Origin: PGYR01 sp034670025
GTDB lineage: Bacteria; Bacteroidota; Ignavibacteria; Kapaibacteriales; UBA2268
NCBI GenBank assembly: GCA_034670025.1
Contig: JAXMOE010000004.1
Location: 208,448-272,447, forward strand
DNA: 64,000 bases
Direction of reading: 5' to 3'
Below the pieces are notes generated by a model. The model was not told where the DNA came from, made no database searches, and saw only the letters and a program-made list of their open reading frames with translations. The first letter of the stretch is position 1, and each line of letters starts with the position of its first letter. This document shows positions 57,201 to 64,000 of the stretch, piece after piece. The position numbers and the translations under genes are program-made.

Positions 57201-58058
57201 GATGAGATTAAGTTAGGTGAATTTGACACCCAGAAATTATATGAATTAGAATATGATTTAGAGAATGGTTGCTATGAGTTACTGTTTGAAAATGCACAAG
57301 GATATGGATTAGACTTATGGTACGTCAGAGACCAATTAGGAACTGGGTATATCAATTATTCATCGGGTAGTAGCAGCAAAACATTCAACCCTGACTTTGG
57401 TAATTTTATTAAATACCAATTCTCAGTTGGCACTTTGCCAGAAATAGCTGTTTCGGCTGAGTTTGACATAGTTGACTTTGGCTTTGCTTCATCGGGTGCA
57501 AGAATAGAGAAATCAATTTTCATAGAGCCAGCTAATGAAAAAGGTATAATTCTAAAAGATATAATTATGGGAATTGCTGCCGTAAAAGGAATTTCATTGG
57601 TTAGCCCGACTGAATTTGGTGACGGTATTGAAATTAAGTTTGGTGAATCGCAAGAGATAGTTTTTGCTTTTGAACCAAAGAATGACGACCCCAAAGAACA
57701 CAAAATCACAATAAAGACTAACTCAAACAAAAACCCTAACTACAAAATAACACTTTTCGGTAACAAAGATATAACCTCGGTTAAAGATAATAGCTTACAA
57801 AACTTGGAAACAGAATTAGTGGACACTGAAAATGGGAAATCTCTTATATTAAGGGACAACTCAGAAAGTAATGGTGTTTATAATATTGATTTATTTAGCT
57901 CTACTGGCCAACTAATTACAAATTTATATAAAAGCACATTAGTTACTAAAAGTAAAATTATCCCGATAAATGTAACAAACCTTAACAATGGCGTTTATTT
58001 GATTAGAATAAATGGTGAAAAAGGGAATAAGACAATCAAGTTTATAGAGGTGAAATAA
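54216..58058 (+). CDS. PNGase F-like T9SS protein with LamG insertion
   Basis: A 1280-residue secreted protein. After the signal peptide (KFLKYIPIAIVLFSMNLVA) the start of a PNGase F fold is seen: LKCDP...DCGEWDYLTY at about 62-84, with D80 matching the catalytic Asp60 of Elizabethkingia PNGase F. The fold resumes near residue 630 with HRFITPYGIGLDLG, EDVTDF and VKGTPARD. It continues with NCSEFCKRTH (E748 matching Glu206) and QIDRSDWCPGATVNT. All three disulfide pairs of PNGase F have counterparts. Between them, about 275-450, lies a LamG/ConA-like domain (NEITIAFWQYGDD, MKIYLNGDLFHEGT). A T9SS sorting domain ends the protein. It may remove N-glycans from glycoproteins; the E118 equivalent is not clear, so activity is uncertain. 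Confidence 0.88.
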   Translation: MKFLKYIPIAIVLFSMNLVALWEEKGDTIVVQTLSYDSITTRSGTWQFPPADSYEKILMHYSLKCDPQTTRDGFDCGEWDYLTYTVVTDSSGAFDSTRFSSPNYLVRGNSPEKYYYTTEPYNYKEIDIVYESGYGESFTDEIEYLPGLDYNETLTIKPKSKSFRLDFSLEELYVSSIKKTWGELHGLKFKFLEDVKINNFSISLSNASGPVSSQFLFLDENYLNDITVDANETKEFIFFKPHDLNSGDGLQVVIRGEIVSGELSLEAIKDESSFRAGLELGAQNHLKFSQGSYVDVPKEAFDDLTNEITIAFWQYGDDEKMPQNSYAFEGVNAQNQRVVNSHLPWSNSEVYWDAGNTGGSYDRINKVANPSDFKGQWNYWAFTKNTTTGEMKIYLNGDLFHEGTEKTKEFDKIEKFKIASNANGYGRYDGSIDNFAVWNRVLSDIEIRPAMRLDYNTNKENDLYNGILFYYDMNDVVDNIIPDVSDNNHNSEMHGLPEVRNIDSKHLLLSSKVEIVPQPKVIFLKGEFDGEQQLTKKRTEVLREYPVPMDEVLVFDYASKDESMPPAEIADYEEMITTPTKVMQVYPANKTFYTYDSFGSIVDSVRVAPTDSMEKSDIVYYSPVVDYEIHRFITPYGIGLDLGPDGFTWVEDVTDFGPILKDFVKLKAGNQQELIDLKFLFVKGTPARDVKSVQQLWGKGGTYQDIVDDKSVSSLNIAPNPDANMFKVLTRSSGHGFAGPTNTDNCSEFCKRTHQLYIGETGLFEWEGWKECGDNPVFPQGGTWQIDRSDWCPGATVNTYEHEITDLVTAGENIPVDYNIVNPAGFVPYGNYQFTGYMVGYGEPNFANDVSIERIITPSLEQEFGRLNPICAEPRIIIKNNGSTKLESATIAYGLAGEEKQQFIWTGELEFLEETVVDLPPLDVNSLNQGVLYDFEVTVSKPNSEADEYSKNNYAVSQMQGVDVLSSNFKLNIKTNNQAGSQYQYVLRNADGEIIDEIKLGEFDTQKLYELEYDLENGCYELLFENAQGYGLDLWYVRDQLGTGYINYSSGSSSKTFNPDFGNFIKYQFSVGTLPEIAVSAEFDIVDFGFASSGARIEKSIFIEPANEKGIILKDIIMGIAAVKGISLVSPTEFGDGIEIKFGESQEIVFAFEPKNDDPKEHKITIKTNSNKNPNYKITLFGNKDITSVKDNSLQNLETELVDTENGKSLILRDNSESNGVYNIDLFSSTGQLITNLYKSTLVTKSKIIPINVTNLNNGVYLIRINGEKGNKTIKFIEVK

Positions 58059-58261
58059 TTTTGGCGTAGTTTTTGCTTTAATATATAAAGTTGAGAAATG
58101 TCACAACAAACTGTTCATTTTGAGTGGTTAATTGTGCATTTATTTTATTTGTTTTTTATAGTAAGAACTGTTAATTTGAAAAATGGTGTGTAATTACTTT
58201 ATAATTAGTGCACTATTGAAAAAACAAAGACATACAATAATTTAATTTTTAATTAATATAC

Positions 58262-58267
58262 AAGGAG
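58262..58267 (+). promoter_or_regulatory. Strong ribosome binding site of first Ig-repeat protein
   Basis: AAGGAG lies 6 nt before the ATG at 58274. Most genes in the window lack such a site, so it suggests high expression. The 215-nt gap before it (58059-58273) is AT-rich; I found no clear terminator or -7 element in it. Confidence 0.75.
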
Positions 58268-58273
58268 TAAGTA

Positions 58274-61200
58274 ATGATAAACTCTACTATTAAAGGAAAG
58301 GTATTTCAAACCTTCCTTGCTTCGATATTATTCCTCGCAAGCGGAATGATGTTACAAGCACAAAATCCAGAAGTGGGCGATATAACAAGGGACACACCCA
58401 GCTCACAACTGACAAACTCAAACTCTTTAGTTTGGGAAATTCAATTTGATGAATTGATTGATAACAATTCATTTACTAATGATGATTTGGAGCTGACAAC
58501 GCTTAACGGCGATGCCGCAGGAACAATATCATCAATTTCAGGAACAGGGAATACTTATACTGTGTCTGTAACTGGTGTAACTGGTGATGGTGATTTGAGA
58601 CTTGATTTTACAGGTGAAGTCGAAGATTTTAATGGCAACACTAGTCAGAATAACTACACAAGTGGAGAATTTTACACACTTGACAATACAGCACCTGAGG
58701 TGTTGAGTATTACATCTTTCAGCCCTGCAACTAGCCCAACAAATTCTACTACAGCTAGTTGGACAGTTACTTTCTCTGAAGATGTTTCTGGTTCAGTGTC
58801 AACTGCAGACTTTTCAAAAAACGGAACTCCAACTGGTACTATTTCAAGCGTTTCAGTTATCTCTGCAACTCAATTCAGAGTTAATATGACTAGCATTGCT
58901 GGTGATGGTGATTTAACAATTGATTTTGATGGGACAGCAAGAGACCAAGCCGGGAACAATTCTACTTTGACATTTGAAGAAGGAGAAACAATTGAAATTG
59001 ATAACACTCCTGCAATGATTGAAGAAATCAATTTAAGCAACCCAAGTTCTCAAAGAACTAACAGCACAACTGTTGTATGGGAAGTTGTATTTGATGATGA
59101 TGTCCAACCAAGCTCAGTTTTACTTACTGATTTTAGTTTAAGAGGAACTCCAGAAGGAACACTTTTGTCTGTTACAGGTAACGGTGATACTTATTTAGTT
59201 ACAGCTAACGACATTTCAGGTGATGGTAACCTATACTTAGACTATAAAGGTGAAGTTACAGATGTTGCTGGAAATACAGAAGTAACTAGTTTCACAAAAG
59301 GTATGAATTATATTATTGATAATACTGCACCTTTCGTTTCATCTATTTCAAGAGATACACCTTCAGGTTCTGCTGTAAACACAAGTAGTGTAATCTTCTC
59401 AGTAAGATTTTCTGAATCAGTGACTGCTGCTTCTGTAAGCACTGCTGATTTCGATGTTAGAACAACAGGAACGGCTACAGGTACAGTAACTGCTGTTACT
59501 GGTAGTGGCTCAAGTTATGATGTAACAGTTTCTAATGTTTCTGGTGAAGGAAACTTATATTTAGATTTTAATGGTACAGTTACAGATGTTGCTGGAAATA
59601 ATAGTACTGCAACTTATAATAGAGGTGCAAATTACATTATCTCTAAACCATTTGTACAAAGTATAAACCTATTTAATCCAAATAGCACTTACACAAATGC
59701 TAATAGTGTAGTTTTCCAAGTTGTATTTAGTAAATCGGTTAATCCGGCAACTGTTACAACTTCTGACTTTACGACTGATATGGATGGAACTGCTATGGGA
59801 ACTATTACAGCTGTTAGTGGTTCTAGTTCTATTTATTTAGTTACTGTTTCTAATGTTTCTGGTAATGGAAGATTATCAATTGACTTTACTGGACAAGTAG
59901 ATGACCTTGGCGATAATACAAGTAACAGAACATTTACAGCTGGATCATCTTACATTATTGACAATGTTTTCCCAGAAGTTGAAACTGTAACTATATATGG
60001 TGACAACGGTAACGGTGAAGTTTATACTGGTGATGATGTTTATGTTGACTTTACAACTGACGAAATTACATCATTCATAGTTGCTTCAATTGAAGGTGAC
60101 ACTGATGTAAATACTTCAACTGATGGCATTAGAGGACAAGTTTCTTATATGGTAACTACTTCTAACGCAGAAGGTGTAATTGAATTTAGTATTACAATTG
60201 AAGATAGAGCTGGAAATAGAGTTACATTTACTCAAACAACTGATGAATCGGAAGTTGTATTTGTAAAGACTCCTCCGAATATTATAATTATAGATCAACC
60301 AAATGATGTTGTTGAGTGTGTTGGTTCTACTGACAGATTCTTCTCTGTAATTGCTGCTCCTTCAGACAGATATTTTGAAATAGCTTACAGATGGTACAAA
60401 GATGGCAATCCTGTTTCAGCTCCAAGTATCCAAAATGGTCTTTTATCATTAGATACATTAGATTTCAATATGAGTGGTCTATATACTGTTGAAATATGGG
60501 CTATCGATACTATGAAAGCTGGAAATGATGCTGAAGGTCAAAGAATATCAGAAAGTGTTTATTCTACTCCTGCTAACTTATATGTGCTACAAAAACCAGA
60601 ATTCATGAGCCCAGTACCAAGTGTAACAGCTGGTGTTGGTTCTAATCTGACTTTCACTATTGATGCACACACTTACGGTGAGCACAATATGGAAAACCCA
60701 ACTTACTGGACTCAAATCGATTGGTTCAAAGGTGATGTGGAATTAGAAAACAATGACAGAATTGCTGGTGCTGATGCTTCTATTATGACAATTGAAAATG
60801 TTATGGCTGATGACTATGCTACTGATTACAGAGTAAGATTAGTTGGTGAGTGCGATACAGTTTGGTCTAACAACTTTACTATTAGTGCTGAGCCAGTTGT
60901 AACAATAACTGCTCAACCACTTAGTGTTGAAGGATGTGTTGATGATGTTGTAGTAATTAATGTTGAAGCTAACTCTACTGTTCAAGGTGTTGATCTTAAC
61001 TACCAATGGATGGTTAACGGTTCTCCAATTGCAAACGAAGCTGGCAAATTCTCTGGTGTTAATACTTCAGATTTGAATGTTACTTTAACTACTGACTTAG
61101 GTTATGATGGAACTGAAGAGTACACATGTATGATTTACCCAGAAGGATATCCTAACAACTCTGTTGTTACTAATCCTGCGGCTATGATTACTTGGAAAAC

Positions 61201-61756
61201 TGCTCCAATGATTACTACTGACTTAGATGCTGCATACTCTGTAGAAGAAGAAAAAGCTATCACTATGACTATTGCAGTTGATGGTGAGAACTTAACTTAT
61301 ACTTGGATGAAAGATGGTACAGACTTAAACAACAATATGACAAGCTACGAAATAGCTTCTGCTACTTCTGATGACGCTGGTGAATATACTGTTACTATCA
61401 GCAATGATTGTGGTGAAGTTATGACAACAGTCGCTACTTTAACAGTAACTCCTAAAACAGTTGCTACTTCAGTTGCTGCTGACAATGGATTAGGTTTAGA
61501 GCAAAACTATCCTAACCCAGTTATTGGTAATTCTACTATCAAATTCACTTCTGAAATTAGTGGTCAAGCTACTTTGACTATGACTGATATGATGGGTAAC
61601 ACTGTTGCTAATATTTACAACAACATCGTTACTGCTAACCAAACAGTTGTAGCAACTATCAATTCTAACGACATGAACCTAACGTCTGGTTCTTACTTCG
61701 TTACTTTAAGAATTGCTGACAGAGTAGAAACTATTCAAGTTAGTGTTATTAAGTAA
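58274..61756 (+). CDS. T9SS surface protein with tandem Ig-like repeats
   Basis: A 1160-residue secreted protein with signal peptide FLASILFLASGMMLQAQ. Five tandem repeats of about 105-112 residues follow (nt about 58366-59965). Each has TNSxSxVWxVxF, a GTxxGTIxSVxGxGxxYxV turn, GDGxLxLDFxGxVxDxAGN and FTxGxxYxIDNTAP. Then come a further domain, about four Ig-like domains (nt about 60280-61460, e.g. AYRWYKDGNPV and LTYTWMKDGTDL), and a T9SS sorting domain (LGLEQNYPNPVIGNSTIKF to the end). Codons ACT, GCT, GTT and AAC dominate the second half, as in highly expressed genes. Probably a major adhesive or structural surface protein. It has an adjacent paralogue at 62041. Confidence 0.88.
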   Translation: MINSTIKGKVFQTFLASILFLASGMMLQAQNPEVGDITRDTPSSQLTNSNSLVWEIQFDELIDNNSFTNDDLELTTLNGDAAGTISSISGTGNTYTVSVTGVTGDGDLRLDFTGEVEDFNGNTSQNNYTSGEFYTLDNTAPEVLSITSFSPATSPTNSTTASWTVTFSEDVSGSVSTADFSKNGTPTGTISSVSVISATQFRVNMTSIAGDGDLTIDFDGTARDQAGNNSTLTFEEGETIEIDNTPAMIEEINLSNPSSQRTNSTTVVWEVVFDDDVQPSSVLLTDFSLRGTPEGTLLSVTGNGDTYLVTANDISGDGNLYLDYKGEVTDVAGNTEVTSFTKGMNYIIDNTAPFVSSISRDTPSGSAVNTSSVIFSVRFSESVTAASVSTADFDVRTTGTATGTVTAVTGSGSSYDVTVSNVSGEGNLYLDFNGTVTDVAGNNSTATYNRGANYIISKPFVQSINLFNPNSTYTNANSVVFQVVFSKSVNPATVTTSDFTTDMDGTAMGTITAVSGSSSIYLVTVSNVSGNGRLSIDFTGQVDDLGDNTSNRTFTAGSSYIIDNVFPEVETVTIYGDNGNGEVYTGDDVYVDFTTDEITSFIVASIEGDTDVNTSTDGIRGQVSYMVTTSNAEGVIEFSITIEDRAGNRVTFTQTTDESEVVFVKTPPNIIIIDQPNDVVECVGSTDRFFSVIAAPSDRYFEIAYRWYKDGNPVSAPSIQNGLLSLDTLDFNMSGLYTVEIWAIDTMKAGNDAEGQRISESVYSTPANLYVLQKPEFMSPVPSVTAGVGSNLTFTIDAHTYGEHNMENPTYWTQIDWFKGDVELENNDRIAGADASIMTIENVMADDYATDYRVRLVGECDTVWSNNFTISAEPVVTITAQPLSVEGCVDDVVVINVEANSTVQGVDLNYQWMVNGSPIANEAGKFSGVNTSDLNVTLTTDLGYDGTEEYTCMIYPEGYPNNSVVTNPAAMITWKTAPMITTDLDAAYSVEEEKAITMTIAVDGENLTYTWMKDGTDLNNNMTSYEIASATSDDAGEYTVTISNDCGEVMTTVATLTVTPKTVATSVAADNGLGLEQNYPNPVIGNSTIKFTSEISGQATLTMTDMMGNTVANIYNNIVTANQTVVATINSNDMNLTSGSYFVTLRIADRVETIQVSVIK
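60638..60827 (+). repeat. Segment nearly identical to 63811-64000 (copy 1)
   Basis: This 190-nt stretch within the first Ig-repeat protein matches 63811-64000 with one difference seen by eye. Flanking sequence to the left is much more divergent (only a 20-base match at about 60587-60606). The match reaches the window edge, so its full length is unknown. It covers part of one Ig-like domain (TIDAHTYGEHNMENPTYWTQ and following). Confidence 0.9.
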
Positions 61757-61807
61757 TCAAATGATTACGGAGTATCTAATTTAGATTAGTACTAGATTAT
61801 AATTTAC

Positions 61808-61848
61808 AAAGCCGAGAATGTCTTCATTGACTTCTCGGCTTTTTTTTA
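61808..61848 (+). terminator. Rho-independent terminator after first Ig-repeat protein
   Basis: Stem GCCGAGAA (61811-61818) and TTCTCGGC (61832-61839), loop of 13 nt, followed by a run of T. It separates the two tandem surface-protein genes, which must therefore have separate promoters or rely on read-through. Confidence 0.9.
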
Positions 61849-62026
61849 TGCAAATATTGAATTTGTTACTACATTCAAAGTATCTAAAGTAAAAAGTAAC
61901 AATTTTCATATTTTCTTATAAATCCTATATAAATCATTTGCTTATCCGAGCTATTATCCTTGCAAGATATTATCCTTATTAATAAATTACGTGGATAAAT
62001 ATATAATTAACAAATTTATAAATTAT

Positions 62027-62032
62027 AAGGAG
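62027..62032 (+). promoter_or_regulatory. Ribosome binding site of second Ig-repeat protein
   Basis: AAGGAG lies 8 nt before the ATG at 62041. The region upstream (61942-62000) has TTATCC three times and an inverted GGATAA, including the direct repeat TATTATCCTT at 61952 and 61968, a candidate operator. Confidence 0.7.
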
Positions 62033-62040
62033 TGTTTTTT

Positions 62041-64000
62041 ATGAAAAACACAATTACACAAAGAGTATTATTATACTCGGTTTTCTTATTATCTACGTTT
62101 ATATTTTCGGGAGCTGATTTATTTGCAGAACCCACAATAGAAGATATAATAAGAGAAGAACCAAGAGAACAAAATGTTGAAGCAGGTACGGATCTTTATT
62201 GGAGAGTAATATTCACAGAACCAATATTAACAGAAACAATAGACCCACAAAAAGATTTCGAACTAAATACTGTAGATGGTAGCTTTGCGAGTATGGAAAT
62301 TATTCCAGACTTCAAAGAAGATGGCGAATATGAGTTCATTATTATCGCTCAAGATGTACAGCCAGAAACAAAGTTCGCCGAAGTAAGGTTAGACTTTGTT
62401 GGTGAGGTTTACAACACTAAGAAAGTACCTACTTCTAAAGGATACACTTTCACAAAAGGTGAAACATATACTTTTGGTGAAAAACCAGCAGGTGCTGAGA
62501 TTACTGCGCTAAGAAGGAACAACCCTAGTGGCATAAACACTTTAGAAAGGGAGGTTACTTTTTACACATATTTCAGTACTTCAATCATTGCAAAGTCTGT
62601 TACAACCTCTGACTACAAGACAGTTAGATTAAATGGAAATGTAGGAGGTAATGTACTTTCAGCAAAAGCGGTATCTCCTAATGTAATTGCAGTTACAGTA
62701 GGCAACGTTACTGGTTATGGCGCACTTAGATTAGAATTTGCAGGTGACTTTACAGATTCTGAAGGTAATGATATTGAAACCACTTACGTTGGCGATTACT
62801 ATAATTTTGTAGAACCCTTAACAGCAGTGTCTATAAAACGATTATCACCAACAGTCCAATACACAAATAGCTCAACTGTTACTTGGCAAGTGAAATTCTC
62901 TGGTAATGCAAATTCAGTTTCTACTAATCATTTCCGGCTATCAGCAATTACGGGTAGTGTAACTGGGGCTGCAACTTCAGTTTCTGGATCTGGTACTACT
63001 TATAACGTAACGGTTACCAATGTTGAAGAAGATGCGGAATTAAGATTAGACCTCAATGGTTCAATAAGAGACAATTATGGATTTAGTTATAATCTTAACT
63101 ATAACAAAGGGGAAACATATATCTTTGATTTCACTGCTCCTGGTGTTAAGTTCATACATATAGAAAGTAATCAAGACGATAAAACGGTAGTAAACCCTAA
63201 TGGAATTGCAACAGTTACTTTTGAAGCAAATGAAACGATACAATTCACTTCTGCAACTATGGAAGGTACAACAACTTCGAATAATCAAACCTCTCCAATA
63301 GCAGGTAGAACTAGTTATACTTTCACAGTATATAATACTGAAGGTCCTGTTGACTTTTCTATTACTATTACAGATTTGGCTGGAAACGTTAGTACTTTCA
63401 ATCAAACTACTGATGAGTCATTCGTAAACTTTATGATTCCTCCACCAGAAGTTTTAATTATACAACAACCTAATGATGTTGTTGAATGTGTTGGCTCTAC
63501 AGATAGATTTTTGTTTGTTGTTGCTGCACCAAATTATAGAGAGTTTAACATAGCTTACAGGTGGACTAAAGATGGAAATCCTATTTCTAACTGGGTAGCA
63601 GATTTTGGTCAAATATCTTTTGATACTTTAAAGTACAACATGAGCGGAACTTATAGAGCAGAGATGTTTGTTTACGACCCCATAGAATTAATTGGAAACG
63701 ATTACTTAGGTGCTAAAAATTCTGAATTTGCATATTCTGAATATGTAAATTTATACGTGCTACAAAAACCAGAATTTATAAATGATATACCAAGTGCAAC
63801 AACTGGTATTGGTTCTAATCTGACTTTCACTATTGATGCACACACTTACGGTGAGCACAATATGGAAAACCCTACTTACTGGACTCAAATCGATTGGTTC
63901 AAAGGTGATGTGGAATTAGAAAACAATGACAGAATTGCTGGTGCTGATGCTTCTATTATGACAATTGAAAATGTTATGGCTGATGACTATGCTACTGATT
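62041..64000 (+). CDS. Second Ig-repeat surface protein, C-terminus outside window (partial)
   Basis: An open frame from ATG 62041 to the right edge encodes at least 653 residues without a stop. It has a signal peptide (VLLYSVFLLSTFIFSGADLFA). Three repeats of the same Ig-like type as the first paralogue follow but are more diverged (TNSSTVTWQVKFSGNANSVS, EDAELRLDLNGSIRDNYG). They are followed by the shared domain (DFSITITDLAGNVSTFNQTT) and the Ig-like domain beginning IIQQPNDVVECVGSTDRF. From 63811 the DNA is almost identical to the paralogue at 60638. The rest, probably more Ig domains and a T9SS sorting domain, lies beyond the edge. Confidence 0.88.
   Translation, partial: MKNTITQRVLLYSVFLLSTFIFSGADLFAEPTIEDIIREEPREQNVEAGTDLYWRVIFTEPILTETIDPQKDFELNTVDGSFASMEIIPDFKEDGEYEFIIIAQDVQPETKFAEVRLDFVGEVYNTKKVPTSKGYTFTKGETYTFGEKPAGAEITALRRNNPSGINTLEREVTFYTYFSTSIIAKSVTTSDYKTVRLNGNVGGNVLSAKAVSPNVIAVTVGNVTGYGALRLEFAGDFTDSEGNDIETTYVGDYYNFVEPLTAVSIKRLSPTVQYTNSSTVTWQVKFSGNANSVSTNHFRLSAITGSVTGAATSVSGSGTTYNVTVTNVEEDAELRLDLNGSIRDNYGFSYNLNYNKGETYIFDFTAPGVKFIHIESNQDDKTVVNPNGIATVTFEANETIQFTSATMEGTTTSNNQTSPIAGRTSYTFTVYNTEGPVDFSITITDLAGNVSTFNQTTDESFVNFMIPPPEVLIIQQPNDVVECVGSTDRFLFVVAAPNYREFNIAYRWTKDGNPISNWVADFGQISFDTLKYNMSGTYRAEMFVYDPIELIGNDYLGAKNSEFAYSEYVNLYVLQKPEFINDIPSATTGIGSNLTFTIDAHTYGEHNMENPTYWTQIDWFKGDVELENNDRIAGADASIMTIENVMADDYATD
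63811..64000 (+). repeat. Segment nearly identical to 60638-60827 (copy 2)
   Basis: Partner of the segment at 60638-60827, offset 3173 nt, running to the window edge. The sharp boundary between diverged and identical sequence suggests recent gene conversion or unequal recombination. Confidence 0.9.

Noticed and set aside
57356..57730. 124-residue minus-strand open frame
   Set aside because: Antisense within the PNGase F-like gene, without start signal or recognisable product.
58366..59965. Tandem DNA repeat array
   Set aside because: The repeats are clear in protein but diverged in DNA, so they are Ig-like domains of one gene rather than a satellite or VNTR.

Overview
The window looks like chromosome of an AT-rich, Gram-negative member of the Bacteroidota/Chlorobiota (FCB) group. 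The evidence is several type IX secretion (T9SS) C-terminal sorting domains, LptA-like and LptD proteins that imply an LPS outer membrane, beta-barrel outer-membrane proteins, NTF2/PAP2/TlpA-type genes common in this group, few clear Shine-Dalgarno sites, and promoter-like TAnnTTTG elements typical of Bacteroidota. A placement near Ignavibacteria/Kapabacteria is only a guess from the style of the surface proteins. No tRNA, rRNA, CRISPR array, prophage, transposase or plasmid gene was seen.

Layout. 1-9167 (minus): a giant repetitive secreted protein, running off the left edge, preceded by a tail-fibre-like secreted protein 9 nt upstream. 9292-16419 (minus): LuxR-type response regulator, nadE, metG, a Fer4_19-CDGSH iron-sulfur protein and a TlpA-like thioredoxin protein. 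16579-22991 (plus): DUF4287/DUF5655 protein, a hairpin-array repeat, an orphan T9SS sorting domain (minus), accD without its zinc cysteines, a beta-barrel protein, hpf, hprK and dsbD. 23013-26748 (minus): a tight operon HIT-ksgA-PAP2-yigZ-panC with overlapping stops and starts. 26851-33682 (minus): SRPBCC protein, LptA-like protein, a 1358-residue IgGFc-binding/T9SS protein and a beta-barrel protein, ended by a clear terminator. 33746-39684: TPR protein, rsmE, thioredoxin lipoprotein, mscS, pepF, terminator.

39726-44640 looks like an accessory insertion: AraC regulator, duplicated SnoaL-like lipoprotein, a second hairpin-array repeat in opposite orientation, alpha/beta hydrolase, Sel1 protein and an unknown secreted protein. 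44662-46352 (minus) holds queD/PTPS, folE and rnhB. 46442-50926 (plus) holds a LolB-like lipoprotein, lptD and a REC-HisKA-HATPase hybrid kinase. 50885-54126 (minus) holds an acyl-CoA synthetase and a FAD-linked oxidase. The right end (54216-64000, plus) is a surface-protein block: a PNGase F-like protein with a LamG insertion, and two tandem paralogous Ig-repeat proteins, the second cut by the window edge.

The housekeeping genes cover NAD, pantothenate, fatty-acid initiation, pterin, rRNA methylation and translation. The rest is largely envelope biology: LPS export, outer-membrane proteins, periplasmic thiol chemistry and large secreted repeat proteins. The points most worth a second look are the zinc-ribbon-less AccD, the two hairpin arrays whose stems keep their pairing but not their sequence, the almost identical segment shared by the two tandem surface proteins, and the PNGase F domain split by a long insertion.
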